This document shows, one piece after another, positions 35,023-44,628 of a stretch of DNA of 64,000 bases. Each line of letters opens with the position of its first letter. Positions within the stretch are counted from its first letter, which is position 1. The DNA lies in assembly GCF_023566055.1 (NCBI RefSeq), contig NZ_JALIQP010000007.1, positions 1 through 64,000 of the forward strand, in the 5' to 3' direction. The notes below the pieces were generated by a model. It was not told the DNA's origin. It saw only the letters and a program-made list of their open reading frames with translations, and did no database searches. This stretch comes from Halosolutus amylolyticus (GTDB taxonomy: Archaea > Halobacteriota > Halobacteria > Halobacteriales > Natrialbaceae). Position numbers and translations under genes: made by a program.

Positions 35023-36183
35023 CTACCCGCGGAGGATTGTGATACCACACTGTCCCATGGCACCGAGGACGTGGGCGAGACCGACAGACGGATCGTCGAT
35101 CTGTCGATCGCCAGCGTCTCCACGAAGTTGTAACACCAGTTCGTGGACCTGGCCAATGTGGGACGCCCCCGGGGGTTCACCTTTGCTGATGAGACCGCCG
35201 CTGACGTTAACGGGGAGCTCGCCATCTCTCCACGGCGCACCGGAGTCGATAAACTCACCGCCTTTGCCCGGATCACAGAAGCCCAGTTGCTCGTAACAGA
35301 GAAGCTCGCCGAACGCATTCGTATCCTGAACTTCTGCAAGGCTCACGTCGTCCGGTCCGATTCCTGCCTCTTCGTATGCTGCATCGGCCGCCATCTTTGT
35401 CGTCGATCTGTTCCCTGTCGGTGACGCACAGAACGTTCCCCCCCGCGGGAAGGGGAACGTCGCGGTCCGGTGAGTTGCTGTGAGCAGTTCGACTGCGCCG
35501 TCGATGCCACGTTCTTCGACGACCTCACCACTACAGATGACTGCTGCCGCAGCACCGTCGTTGGGAGCACAGATCGAGAACTGATTGAGTGGATCACAGA
35601 CGAGTGGCGAGTCCAGGACTTCCTCGCGGTCCATCGGATCAGTGTAGTAGGCGTTCGGGTTCAGTTCACTGTGCTGGTGGTTTTTGGCAGCCACGTCGGC
35701 TATCTGCTCTTTCGTCGTCCCGTGGTCATACATATGACGCTTAGCTGACATAGCCCAGTACTGTGGATTCTGGGAGAGGCCCATGTGGCACATCCAGTCC
35801 GGATAGATGTTCGTCGGATCCATGAACCCACGGGGCATTTTCTCGACTCCGAACGCCAGCGCAACGTCGATCGCTCCCGCTTCAACCATTGCCGTGGCTG
35901 TCGAGAGGCCGCTTGCACCGGCAGCACACGCGGCATCGATGTCCGGAACTGGAATACCAGTCAGACCGATCTCTTTCAGAACACGTACCCCAGTCGATGT
36001 CGGGAGATATGTTTTCCCACAGAAACCGGCCTCCATGTCGTGGATAGACATTTGAGCGTCGTCCAGTGCCTCCACAACCGCCTCTTTTCCGATTTCCTCG
36101 AATGTTTTCTCGAAGCGACCGAACTCGTGTATCCCGACCCCAGCAACGTAGGTATCACGGGAATGTGTTTGTGTCGAGTTCAT
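35023..36183 (-). CDS. Thiolase-family protein (SCP-x type) with catalytic Cys, DUF35-linked
   Basis: A 386-residue thiolase-fold protein of the lipid-transfer/SCP-x kind. The nucleophile is present in D-A-A-C-A-A-G-A-S-G near residue 85. G-V-E-K-M-P-R-G-F-M follows, and the C-terminal region has G-G-L-I-S-K-G-E-P-P-G-A-S (G-E-P where most have G-H-P) and G-Q-C-G. Its ATG overlaps the end of the OB-fold DUF35 gene by four bases, so the two make an obligate pair, as in archaeal and actinobacterial acyltransferase complexes. Likely a 3-ketoacyl-CoA thiolase for a bulky chain. Confidence 0.87.
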   Translation of the reverse strand: MNSTQTHSRDTYVAGVGIHEFGRFEKTFEEIGKEAVVEALDDAQMSIHDMEAGFCGKTYLPTSTGVRVLKEIGLTGIPVPDIDAACAAGASGLSTATAMVEAGAIDVALAFGVEKMPRGFMDPTNIYPDWMCHMGLSQNPQYWAMSAKRHMYDHGTTKEQIADVAAKNHQHSELNPNAYYTDPMDREEVLDSPLVCDPLNQFSICAPNDGAAAAVICSGEVVEERGIDGAVELLTATHRTATFPFPRGGTFCASPTGNRSTTKMAADAAYEEAGIGPDDVSLAEVQDTNAFGELLCYEQLGFCDPGKGGEFIDSGAPWRDGELPVNVSGGLISKGEPPGASHIGQVHELVLQLRGDAGDRQIDDPSVGLAHVLGAMGQCGITILRG

Positions 36184-36617
36184 GTTTCGTTCTCCTGAAG
36201 TGCGAATTTGTATATCAGTACCTCGTCACCGTCATCCGTTTCCCAGCCAGGCTCGACGACGAGTTCGATCGGTGCGCCGACCTCTAGTTGTTGTCGGTCA
36301 CCGTCGACAAGGCCGAGAAAACGAACGCCATCGAACTCCCCGTACGCCACTGGTCGTGGCGTCCACTCGTCTCTGTCCGTCGAGCCCAGTTTGTATGGCT
36401 CTGGTGGCGGGTATCGCTGGATAGTGTACGTGTAAATCTCCCCGTCCCTGTCGAGGACTCCCTGTTCTACGTCCTGACTTGCACAGTTTTCACATCGGTC
36501 CTTGGTACCGAAAAAACCCGTGCCACAATCATTACAGACAGATTTCATCAAGTTCGCATCGTAAGGATTTGCGGAAATGTCTTCCATAAATCCTTCTGCG
36601 AATGGTATTACTGCCAT
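36180..36617 (-). CDS. Zn-ribbon/OB-fold DUF35 partner of the thiolase at 35023
   Basis: About 145 residues. A rubredoxin-like zinc ribbon C-N-D-C-G then C-E-N-C is at residues 28-45, followed by an OB fold (D-G-E-I-Y-T-Y-T-I near 58, F-L-G-L-V-D near 100). DUF35 proteins bind acyl-CoA for a thiolase-fold partner. The ATG at 36617 (MAVIPFAEGFMED) is chosen; the longer form from 36767 adds unrelated sequence. Translation-coupled to the thiolase. Confidence 0.85.
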   Translation of the reverse strand: MAVIPFAEGFMEDISANPYDANLMKSVCNDCGTGFFGTKDRCENCASQDVEQGVLDRDGEIYTYTIQRYPPPEPYKLGSTDRDEWTPRPVAYGEFDGVRFLGLVDGDRQQLEVGAPIELVVEPGWETDDGDEVLIYKFALQENET

Positions 36618-37091
36618 ATTATGTGTAGAGGTATCTAATAGTGCATAAAGATTGGGATCGGTATTATGCTGAGTGACACAATCATTCATCTCTGAACCAT
36701 CCGTTTCGTTGTGCCAAAAATCTATAAATAATAAATACTGTCGTGTACGACTGACCCTGTTTCCCAAGTCTTTCGCTCATCGGTAGTCCGGGGAAATGCA
36801 TTGACGACAACGCAACCACGAATCGGTCACCGCCCAGGTACAAGTGATCGACGGACGCCGTAGGTAGGGCTGGCTGCTCCAGGCTTGCCTGGATAGGAGA
36901 CACTGACGCTTGAGTGGTACTCCCCAACTGAGAAGGGGCGTTGCTGGGAAAACCGGTAAAATTACGAGCAACCACTATTATTATCGTTCTCTCCTGACAC
37001 CGTTATGATGTGGTAACAGTATGCAATGGATAGATACAACGCCACAGGTAGTGGCAACGATGACCAGAAATCGACGACAGGGGATCGAGTA
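36618..37091. other. Divergent promoter region between the two thiolase-DUF35 pairs
   Basis: About 470 bases with no gene that I can support. The two pairs are transcribed away from each other from here. No shared operator was identified. Confidence 0.5.
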
Positions 37092-38249
37092 ATGTCGACA
37101 GATCCGATTATCGCAGGAGTTGGCGAGAGCGAACTGGGAAAGACGCCGGACCGGACTTGGATAGATAATGCTGCGGTGGCGTCTGTGAGAGCGCTTAACG
37201 ACGCAGGTCTCGATCTCGATGCCGTAGATGGCGTTGCAGTCGCCGGTGCGAATGACGATCTCCCGACGCTTCTTCTCGGAGAGTATCTGGGGATCGATCA
37301 CCCACAGTACATGGATGGGACTGAAATTGGCGGATCAGCGTTCGAACGATTCGTCGAAACAGCAGCGAGATCGATGGAATCCGGAAATGTAGACGTCGTC
37401 GTAATTGCGTACGGGTCGACCCAGCGGACTGCCGGGGAAGGAACACCGGAAATCGAAAGCTCACATCCCGTCGACCAGTTCGCTGAACTGGCTGGGACGT
37501 TCACGCCCGTTAGTCAGTATGCGCTGGCAACACAGCGACATATGCACGAGCACGGAACGACGGAAGCCCAGTTAGCAGAAATCGCAGTTTCGACGCGAGA
37601 GTGGGCCTCGATGAATCCCAAAGCAGCGAGGCGCGATCCGCTCACAGTCGACGATGTTCTCAGTTCGCCACCGGTATCCGCCCCGCTGAAACAGCTCGAC
37701 TGTTGTCTGGTCTCTGACGGCGGTGGTGCTCTCGTTCTCGTCTCACCGGAGAAAGCCGCCGAACTAGACTCGACGAACGTTGCTATTAGTGGCGCTGCGT
37801 CGACCCAGACCCACCGAAAGGATATGAGTCAGATGCCAGATCTGACTTCGACTGGTGCCACAGAGACTGGTCCACGAGCGTTTGAGCAGGCTGGAATCGA
37901 CGTAGACGACGTCGACGTTGCCGAGATATACGATTCGTTCACGTATACGGTCCTTACGACGCTCGAGGATCTTGGCTTCTGTGACCAGGGTGCCGGCGGT
38001 GAATTCGTAGAAGGCGGGACCCTCGGGCCAGATGGGTCGTTACCGACCAATACTCACGGAGGCGGGCTCTCGTACTGTCACCCCGGCCATTTCGGGATCT
38101 TCCTCCTGATCGAAGCTGTTCGCCAACTTCGAGGAGAGTACGACGGAAAACGACAGGTTCCAGATGCTACCACGGCTGTTGCCCACGGAACAGGCGGCGT
38201 TCTTTCGAGTAGTAGTACCGTCGTGCTGGAACGGAGGGGCCAACCATGA
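37092..38249 (+). CDS. Thiolase-fold protein without the catalytic Cys (retro-aldolase candidate), DUF35-linked
   Basis: A 385-residue SCP-x/lipid-transfer-type thiolase homologue. At the nucleophile position it reads T-E-I-G-G-S-A-F-E near residue 85: Ser/Ala instead of Cys. The rest of the fold is intact: V-I-A-Y-G-S near 110, E-H-G-T-T-E-A-Q-L near 155, the C-terminal S-Y-C-H-P-G-H-F-G near 335, and A-H-G-T-G-G near 367. Loss of Cys with a DUF35 partner is the pattern of Ltp2-ChsH2-type steroid side-chain aldolases, which cleave carbon bonds by retro-aldol chemistry. The ATG at 37092 (MSTDPIIAGVGES) is preferred to 37026. It overlaps the DUF35 gene by four bases. Confidence 0.85.
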   Translation: MSTDPIIAGVGESELGKTPDRTWIDNAAVASVRALNDAGLDLDAVDGVAVAGANDDLPTLLLGEYLGIDHPQYMDGTEIGGSAFERFVETAARSMESGNVDVVVIAYGSTQRTAGEGTPEIESSHPVDQFAELAGTFTPVSQYALATQRHMHEHGTTEAQLAEIAVSTREWASMNPKAARRDPLTVDDVLSSPPVSAPLKQLDCCLVSDGGGALVLVSPEKAAELDSTNVAISGAASTQTHRKDMSQMPDLTSTGATETGPRAFEQAGIDVDDVDVAEIYDSFTYTVLTTLEDLGFCDQGAGGEFVEGGTLGPDGSLPTNTHGGGLSYCHPGHFGIFLLIEAVRQLRGEYDGKRQVPDATTAVAHGTGGVLSSSSTVVLERRGQP

Positions 38250-38683
38250 CCGACGGTCCTATCCCGGTGGTCGACAAGTGTGAAGAGTGGGACGGGCCCG
38301 TTCCAGAGCCGACTGGTCTCACTGCCGAGTTCTGGAGCGAAACGGCAAACGGGAGGTTCCTCGTCCAACAGTGTCCAAACTGTGATCATCAGCAGTTCTA
38401 TCCCCGGATCGTCTGTACGAACTGCGGTCGTGAAGAGCCTGACTGGACGGACACGTCCGGAGACGGTGAGATCTACTCGTTCACGATCTGTTATACCGCC
38501 AGGGAGGAAGCGTTCCAGAAGCTAACACCGTATGTCGTGGCGATCGTCGAACTAGAGGACGGTCCGCAGTTGACCGCTCTTGTTCCAGCCGATCCGGACG
38601 AGATAACGATCGGAACTCCAGTAGAGATGCGATTGTGGCAAGTCGACGATGACGCAGCCTTGCCCGTGTTTTACCCGGTGTAA
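38246..38683 (+). CDS. Zn-ribbon/OB-fold DUF35 partner of the thiolase-fold protein at 37092
   Basis: A 145-residue DUF35 protein: zinc ribbon C-P-N-C-D-H then C-T-N-C-G-R at residues 39-58, OB fold with D-G-E-I-Y-S-F-T-I near 75 and P-Y-V-V-A-I-V-E-L near 98. It starts within the stop of the preceding gene (ATGA), so the two are co-translated and very likely form a complex. The convergent ACAD-3 gene ends four bases beyond its stop. Confidence 0.88.
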   Translation: MTDGPIPVVDKCEEWDGPVPEPTGLTAEFWSETANGRFLVQQCPNCDHQQFYPRIVCTNCGREEPDWTDTSGDGEIYSFTICYTAREEAFQKLTPYVVAIVELEDGPQLTALVPADPDEITIGTPVEMRLWQVDDDAALPVFYPV

Positions 38684-38687
38684 TCAC

Positions 38688-39893
38688 CTAGAAGAGTTCG
38701 TTTGCGATCGTTCGCCTTTGAATCTCGTCGGTCCCTTCGAAAATACGGTAGACTCGTGCTGCGCGATACTCGTGCTCGATTGGAAGACTCTTCATGAAGC
38801 CGGCACCACCGTGAACCTGCATCGCAACGTCGGCAGCCTTGTTGTAGAGCTCTGCCCCTCTGAGTTTTGCCATCGACTCCTCTTTTCGGGCGTGCTCGTC
38901 CTGGTCCATCTTCCACGCGGCATACCGATAGAGGAGTCGGGTTTGCTCGATGTCTGTTGCGAGGTCTGCCAACGGGAACGAAACTCCCTGACGATTTCGG
39001 ATCTCCGTCCCGAACGTTTCTCGTTGATTCGCATAATCGACAGCGAGATCCAACAGATACTGGGCCTTTCCAACGGTATAGGCCGCGATATTGAGACGAC
39101 CCCCGCCGATCCAGCTCATCGCTGTCTGGAATCCTTCGCCGACTTCACCGAGGATTTGATCTTTACCCACCCGACAATCGTCGAAGATCAACTCGCTTTG
39201 CATGCCGGGGGTCAACCCCATCGTTCGGTGGATCTTTCCAACTTTGTACCCGGGATTCTCTGCGTCGACGAGAAAACAGGTTATACCGTCGATATCGCCG
39301 TCCTCACCGCTCGTACGCGCAAAGACCATCGCGAAGTCTGCGTACGGACCGTTACTGATCCAGTACTTTTTGCCGTTGATGACCCACTCGTCACCGTCCT
39401 TTTCGGCCGTTGTGTTCATATACTGCGGGTCACTTCCACATTCCGGTTCGGAAATAGCAAACGCCGACGAGATTTCTGCGTCCATTAGTGGATACAAATA
39501 TTTCTCTCGCTGGGATTCGTTACAAGCCAGTAAAATCGGTGTAGGACCCCCTTCCGTTCCCAATACGCCGTATTCGTGAAGACCTGGTTCTCGATTGGCG
39601 ACGTGTTCCCCAACGATAGAACGCGTCAGAATGTCGACGCCGCCGCCACCGACCTCCTCGGGCATCTCCATCCCGTAAAATCCAGCTTCTGCAGCCTTCT
39701 TTTTGACTCGGTGAACCAGTTCTCGATACTCCTCACACTGCAGGTTCTCGTCGTCGACAATGTGGCGTTCTCTATCCTCGCCAAAGAACTTCGGATGTTC
39801 ATCTTCGAGTGGTTTGACTTCTTGCTCGATGAAGTCATCCAGTGCGCGGTTGATATGTCTCGCTTCTTCGGGTACGCTAAACTCCATATCCAC
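38688..39893 (-). CDS. Acyl-CoA dehydrogenase (ACAD-3), ACAD11-like
   Basis: A 401-residue acyl-CoA dehydrogenase of the longer ACAD10/11-like kind. E-A-R-H-I-N-R-A-L-D-D-F near the start, A-I-S-E-P-E-C-G-S-D near residue 148, W-V-I-N-G-K-K-Y-W-I-S-N near 170, R-E-T-F-G-T-E-I-R-N-R-Q near 300, and the catalytic Glu in R-I-F-E-G-T-D-E-I-Q-R-R-T near the C-terminus. An alternate ATG is two codons in. It converges on the DUF35 gene with almost no gap. Confidence 0.9.
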   Translation of the reverse strand: MDMEFSVPEEARHINRALDDFIEQEVKPLEDEHPKFFGEDRERHIVDDENLQCEEYRELVHRVKKKAAEAGFYGMEMPEEVGGGGVDILTRSIVGEHVANREPGLHEYGVLGTEGGPTPILLACNESQREKYLYPLMDAEISSAFAISEPECGSDPQYMNTTAEKDGDEWVINGKKYWISNGPYADFAMVFARTSGEDGDIDGITCFLVDAENPGYKVGKIHRTMGLTPGMQSELIFDDCRVGKDQILGEVGEGFQTAMSWIGGGRLNIAAYTVGKAQYLLDLAVDYANQRETFGTEIRNRQGVSFPLADLATDIEQTRLLYRYAAWKMDQDEHARKEESMAKLRGAELYNKAADVAMQVHGGAGFMKSLPIEHEYRAARVYRIFEGTDEIQRRTIANELF

Positions 39894-40178
39894 TCTATAG
39901 ATACTGCGGATTGTATTTAAAAATAGGGTTTTGGTTGTGACTCTGTCTCACAAGTGATGTCGAGCGGAACGCCGTCGCTATTGGCTCTGTTATTCGACGA
40001 TACTGGCAGACGATCGAACGGACACCGATGTACAGTACTCTGATGGGTCGAAATACAGGACCTGTCGGCAGTCCCAACCGACATCAACACGCGTGACGTG
40101 ATCGACGAAGTGCGTGTGATCGCTCTGTAGGCAGATGGACTGTTGGACCTTCGCGTCGAAAACACGAAGAGAGGTTGC

Positions 40179-41867
40179 CTAGTCGTCAGCGATTCCTTCG
40201 CGCTTCCGGAGATCGACACGACGGAGTTTCCCCGAGGACGTCGTCGGGAGCGTTTCGATGAACTCTAGCTCTCGTGGATATTCGTATTTCGCGAGCCGAC
40301 TCTTGACATACTCCTGTAGTTCCGACTTCAGCGAATCAGTGGGTGTCGCGTCATCTACCAGGGTAACGAAGGCTTTTGGAATCTCTCCTCGGATATCGTG
40401 TGGAACACCGATCACACCTGCGTCGACGACCGCCTCGTGTCCCGTGAGACAGTCTTCGATCTCTTCAGGCCCAATCCGGTAACCCGAACTAATGATTACG
40501 TCGTCAGCTCGACTCTCGAATTCGAGATACCCTTCTTCGTCCATCGATACGAGGTCTTCAGTGTACAGCCACCCATCTTGTACTTTCTTTGCTGTCTTTT
40601 CCGGCTTGTTCAGATAGCGTTTGAAACACTGCGGGTTGTCGTATTTTATCGCCAACTCACCGACCCCACCTCTGTCGACCTCTTCTCGGTCTCCGCGAAC
40701 GTCGACGACCTTCACTTCGACACCGATACCTGGGCGCCCCATCTTTCCATCTTTGTGCCCGCACCCAAGCGACGGACAGTCGCCCGTCAGTGCTGGCGCT
40801 TCTGTCTGACCGAGCCCATCGACGAGATGTGCGCCATCGAACGTTTCGTCGACCCACTCCTCAATCGTCTCACCGACGGCCTCGCCGCCACATGCGAAGA
40901 CCCTGAGACTGTCGAGATCGTATCGTTCGGTGGCGTCCTCGATTTGCATCATCATTCGCACACCCGTTGGCGGGGCAGCGAGAATCGTAATATCGTACTT
41001 GTCGATTAGTTCGAACTCCTTCTCGGGATTGAACCCCTGCCGGTTGTGTGCAACCATCGATTTTCCGAAATACCAGGCCGGAAGGATCGTATCGTTGATC
41101 GAGGCAACCCACGACCACTCGGCAACGATTCGCTCCACCTCGTCGTCCCGGATTTGCATATCATGTTTCATCAACTGTGGCGGTATCAGGCCGAGCAATC
41201 CTCTGTGTGCGTGTACGACCCCTTTAGGATTCCCTGTCGTGCCGCTCGTATAGATTATCATCGCTTCGTCTTCGGGATCGGTTGTGGCGTTTTCGAATGT
41301 CGCCGGTTGGGACCTAACAACCTCCTCAAACGCATACTCGTCGCCGGTAGCTTCCTCCCCTTCGGCGACGATCACCGTTTCGAGAGAATCGATGTCATCT
41401 TTGACCGACCGGAGGGTTTCGACTGCGCCCCCATCGACGATGAATGCAGTTGGCTCACAATCGTTCAGCCGGTACTCGAGACCATCCGGTCCAATCAGAT
41501 TACTCAGTGGTACGGAGACGGCACCGAGCTTCCACGCAGCAAGATGACCGACGATCGTTTCGACCCGCTGAGATCCGCTTACGGCAATTCTCGCGTCTCG
41601 TCCGATCTCCTGATCGCCGAGGAAGTTCGCGATCTGGTTCGCCATCGTTCGGAGTTCCGAGAACGTGTATATCGTCTCCTCCCCATCTACAGTCTCGCTG
41701 TAGAGAGCGATGTGTTCTTCGTCGTCGTCTGCCCAGCGGTCACAGACGTAATTTACCATGTTGAATTCGTCTGGAATCTCGAACTCGAATGAGTCCTGGA
41801 GTTCTTCATAGCTCTCCCAGTCCTGTTCGTGTAGCCGGTACGAATCTAGCGCTGGCACATCTGTCAT
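40179..41867 (-). CDS. Acyl-CoA synthetase (AMP-forming), medium-chain/benzoate-like
   Basis: A 562-residue adenylate-forming ligase that activates a carboxylic acid with ATP and CoA. The P-loop Y-T-S-G-T-T-G-N-P-K-G lies near residue 205, D-G-L-G-Q-T-E near 345, Y-T-E-D-L near 427, R-A-D-D-V-I-I-S-S-G-Y-R-I-G-P near 446, and the catalytic lysine in T-S-S-G-K-L-R-R near 548. The layout fits the ACSM (medium-chain, xenobiotic acid) branch. The substrate is unknown; it would feed the beta-oxidation genes around it. Confidence 0.9.
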   Translation of the reverse strand: MTDVPALDSYRLHEQDWESYEELQDSFEFEIPDEFNMVNYVCDRWADDDEEHIALYSETVDGEETIYTFSELRTMANQIANFLGDQEIGRDARIAVSGSQRVETIVGHLAAWKLGAVSVPLSNLIGPDGLEYRLNDCEPTAFIVDGGAVETLRSVKDDIDSLETVIVAEGEEATGDEYAFEEVVRSQPATFENATTDPEDEAMIIYTSGTTGNPKGVVHAHRGLLGLIPPQLMKHDMQIRDDEVERIVAEWSWVASINDTILPAWYFGKSMVAHNRQGFNPEKEFELIDKYDITILAAPPTGVRMMMQIEDATERYDLDSLRVFACGGEAVGETIEEWVDETFDGAHLVDGLGQTEAPALTGDCPSLGCGHKDGKMGRPGIGVEVKVVDVRGDREEVDRGGVGELAIKYDNPQCFKRYLNKPEKTAKKVQDGWLYTEDLVSMDEEGYLEFESRADDVIISSGYRIGPEEIEDCLTGHEAVVDAGVIGVPHDIRGEIPKAFVTLVDDATPTDSLKSELQEYVKSRLAKYEYPRELEFIETLPTTSSGKLRRVDLRKREGIADD

Positions 41868-42206
41868 GCGGCAAGCAATGTTCCAATCCTATATTAGTTT
41901 GTTGACTAGGATAGCCGTCCAAGGTGCCAGACGGTTCCGTGAACACGTACGTCCCACGAGGTCCGGGACACGTAACTGAATCCCAGCACCGATAGCGTAT
42001 GCTGGTGATGGCGATTGCCCTGGGAAGGCACCATCCCGTTCAGCAGTTTCCCGGCAGGCGTTCGGCAGCGTCGGACTGCTTCGATCGATCCACCTCGGAA
42101 CGGTGTGTCACCACGGTTCGGAGTTGGTTCGTTCGTTACCGTCGGACCGAACGCCTCTTGATGAACGAGACAGGCGGCTTGTCACTGGCCTCGCCGAGAA
42201 ATTACG
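41868..42206. other. Gap with no recognised gene
   Basis: About 340 bases between the CoA ligase start and the crotonase stop. Nothing beyond promoter-length sequence was seen. Confidence 0.5.
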
Positions 42207-43004
42207 TTATCGACCCTCGAATTCGGGTTGATCGTCCGATTTAAACGCGGCAGCAGCAGCCTCGTGGTCAGCTGTCTCGAGGAGTGTCGAGAACACTCGA
42301 CGATCGTATCGACGTCCTTCTGCCAGTCCAGTCTCGACCGAACGGTGTGCTGCATCTTTGATAGCTCGAAGTGCCAGTGGTGGTTTCCGAGCGAGTTCGT
42401 GGACGAACTCATCGACAGCTTCGTCGAACTCACTGTTTGGATACGACGCAGAAACGATTCCTGTTTCCTCGGCAAATTCGGTGGAGTACCGCTTTCCGGT
42501 CATCGCTATCTCCATCGCGACGGCAGGGCCAGCAAGCCGTGAAATGTACTGCACGCCGCCACCGCCGGGAAGTAGACCGAGTTCGACTTCGGGCAACCCG
42601 AACTCGCTTTCGGCACTCGCGAGACGGAGGTCACAGGCAAGGGCCAGTTCTAGCCCCCCTCCGAGACAGTACCCCTCTATCTTGGCGATAACCGGTGCCG
42701 GAAAATCAGCAAGCCGGTCGAAAATTGTTCGCTGTTCGAACTGTCCGGGCGTTCGATCGCCGAATCCGGAGACATCAGCACCTGCACAGAATGCGCGTTC
42801 ACCTGCTCCCTCCAGAACGACGGCACGTACTGACACACCAGACGCTTCCTTGTCGTGCTCACGGAGGGACTTGAGTGCCGTTGTAAGATCGCTTTTTAGT
42901 TGCTGATTGATCGTGTTGAGTTTGTCCGGTCGGTTCAACGTGATGTGGCCGAGTCCGGTCTCTTCGTCCATCTCGACTAGAACAGTATCCAGTGTCTCTT
43001 CCAT
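42207..43004 (-). CDS. Enoyl-CoA hydratase with both catalytic glutamates
   Basis: A 265-residue crotonase. Unlike the protein at 25093 it keeps both catalytic residues: Glu in G-G-G-L-E-L-A-L-A-C-D near 121 and Glu in L-P-E-V-E-L-G-L-L-P-G near 140. The oxyanion segment F-C-A-G-A-D-V is near 73. It should hydrate trans-2-enoyl-CoA to the (S)-3-hydroxy ester. The ATG at 43004 (MEETLDTVLVEM) is preferred to 43052. It lies 63 bases after the 3-hydroxyacyl-CoA dehydrogenase gene on the same strand, which would take its product. Confidence 0.92.
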   Translation of the reverse strand: MEETLDTVLVEMDEETGLGHITLNRPDKLNTINQQLKSDLTTALKSLREHDKEASGVSVRAVVLEGAGERAFCAGADVSGFGDRTPGQFEQRTIFDRLADFPAPVIAKIEGYCLGGGLELALACDLRLASAESEFGLPEVELGLLPGGGGVQYISRLAGPAVAMEIAMTGKRYSTEFAEETGIVSASYPNSEFDEAVDEFVHELARKPPLALRAIKDAAHRSVETGLAEGRRYDRRVFSTLLETADHEAAAAAFKSDDQPEFEGR

Positions 43005-43067
43005 ACAGGTGTACGTCATGTTCGATAGAAAAATAGTTTTCCGTCCAGTCATCTCTCGACGTTCAGA

Positions 43068-44255
43068 CTACTGCTCGTCGTTGTCGTACGTGTGAAAGCC
43101 CTCCCCAGCGGTCTTTCCGGTCCTTCCTTCCTCTACCATCGTTTTCAAACGTGGAGATGGCTTGTGACGCTCGTGACCACTCGCCTCGTAGAGGGTTCTG
43201 AGTTTGTTGTATACGACACCGATCCCGATCGCGTCTGCACGTTCACATATCCCCTCGGGAAACCCTGCTCCAAGCTTCACACCCTTATCTATATCCGCTG
43301 CAGTGGCAATTTCGCGTTCGATGAGTGACGCTGCTTCGTTGATGAGACATGCCTCGATGCGAAACGTGTCGACCTCTGAGCCGTCCGCTATGCTGTATTC
43401 GGCACCGTCACCTAGGTCATAATCGTAATACCCTTTGCCGGTTTTGCGGCCGTACTCACCCGCCTCGTACTTTTCTTCCATTAATGGTGGGACGGGTTTG
43501 TCACCCGCGTCCTGGGCCTCGTACGTTACGTCGATCCCACTCATGTCTCCGAGCTCGAATGGCCCCATTGGATAACCGCGTCGGTGAACCATCGCGGAGT
43601 CGATTGCTCGGATACTTGACTCGCCGTCCGAAACCATGTGGTCGGCCTCGACAGAAAACGGCGCCAACACATTGTTGACGACGAACCCATGAACGTCTTT
43701 TTCCACAGAGATCGGTGTTTTCCCTAGTGCTCTGGCGAAATCAGCGACTGTTTCGACCGTCCTCTCACTCGTCTCTTCTCCGTATATCACTTCGACGAGT
43801 TGCATCAAGACGGGCGGGTTGAAAAAGTGCATCCCGACGACCTTTGATGACCGGTTGGTTCCTTCACCGATGTCCGTAATACTCAGGCTGGAGGTGTTCG
43901 TTGCAAGGATCGCGTCAGCGGGTGCGTGTTCGTCGAGTTCACTGAACACGTTCCGCTTGAGTCCCATGTCCTCGGATACCGCTTCGATAACCAGGTCGAC
44001 ATTCTCGATTGCGTTCGCCGAATTCGGTTCGGTGTCGATACGTGCGACAATTTCGGAGGGGGATTCGTCAATACGGCCTGACGTGGAAAGGTCCTGTAAA
44101 CTCTGTGTGATCTGCTCGTATCCTGTCTGTAGCGCATCTTCGTCTATATCGTGCAACGTGACTTCGTAACCAGCCAGTGCGATGACCTCTGCAATCCCGT
44201 GGCCCATGTTTCCAGCTCCGACGACGGTCACTGATTGGATTTTCTCCTTACTCAC
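43068..44255 (-). CDS. 3-hydroxyacyl-CoA dehydrogenase (2)
   Basis: A 395-residue paralogue of the protein at 17937. V-T-V-V-G-A-G-N-M-G-H-G-I-A-E near residue 8 (NAD binding), G-M-H-F-F-N-P-P near 139, G-F-V-V-N-N-V-L near 180, and P-M-G-P-F-E-L-G-D near 228. The genes at 43068 and 42207 form a natural dehydrogenase-hydratase pair. The two paralogues in one island suggest different chain types or two rounds of beta-oxidation. Confidence 0.92.
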   Translation of the reverse strand: MSKEKIQSVTVVGAGNMGHGIAEVIALAGYEVTLHDIDEDALQTGYEQITQSLQDLSTSGRIDESPSEIVARIDTEPNSANAIENVDLVIEAVSEDMGLKRNVFSELDEHAPADAILATNTSSLSITDIGEGTNRSSKVVGMHFFNPPVLMQLVEVIYGEETSERTVETVADFARALGKTPISVEKDVHGFVVNNVLAPFSVEADHMVSDGESSIRAIDSAMVHRRGYPMGPFELGDMSGIDVTYEAQDAGDKPVPPLMEEKYEAGEYGRKTGKGYYDYDLGDGAEYSIADGSEVDTFRIEACLINEAASLIEREIATAADIDKGVKLGAGFPEGICERADAIGIGVVYNKLRTLYEASGHERHKPSPRLKTMVEEGRTGKTAGEGFHTYDNDEQ

Positions 44256-44392
44256 GGCCTAGTCTCTCGAGGGATGAAGTATAATTCTATCGCCGAGGAG
44301 ACTCGTCGTTCAGCAGGTCGATCAAACGGCAAGACCCGAGATCCACACGGGGAGTCTGATGCGATTCACTTCCAAACTCCAAACCGTCTTCG

Positions 44393-44477
44393 CTAGAGTA
44401 GCTCTTGAATTCAATTCACACTCGATCGCAGGACGACGTTGCGGTCGGTATGTAAATCGTTTCAAGAGCTACTATAG
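44393..44477. repeat. 85-bp miniature inverted-repeat element, copy B
   Basis: Left end CTAGAGTAGCTCTTGAA and right end TTCAAGAGCTACTATAG are inverted repeats differing by one base; the centre shares ATTCACAC, CGATCGCA and GACGACGTTGCGGTCGG with the other copies. It sits between the divergent dehydrogenase and CoA-ligase genes. Confidence 0.85.
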
Positions 44478-44628
44478 TAACAGTCGCGTTTACGTCACAG
44501 TGACGTCAGCGTTCTCATGGGATCTGACCCATATAACGAGTAGCTCAAACCGTTGATCACGCGCAGCGATAGTTGATGTGAGTCAATTTTAAATAATAGC
44601 AGAGTCACTCCTCTAGCACGATAGAACA

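Noticed and set aside
38649-39488. 279-codon plus-strand frame opposite ACAD-3
   Set aside because: Antisense to an acyl-CoA dehydrogenase with all its motifs; no family marks of its own.
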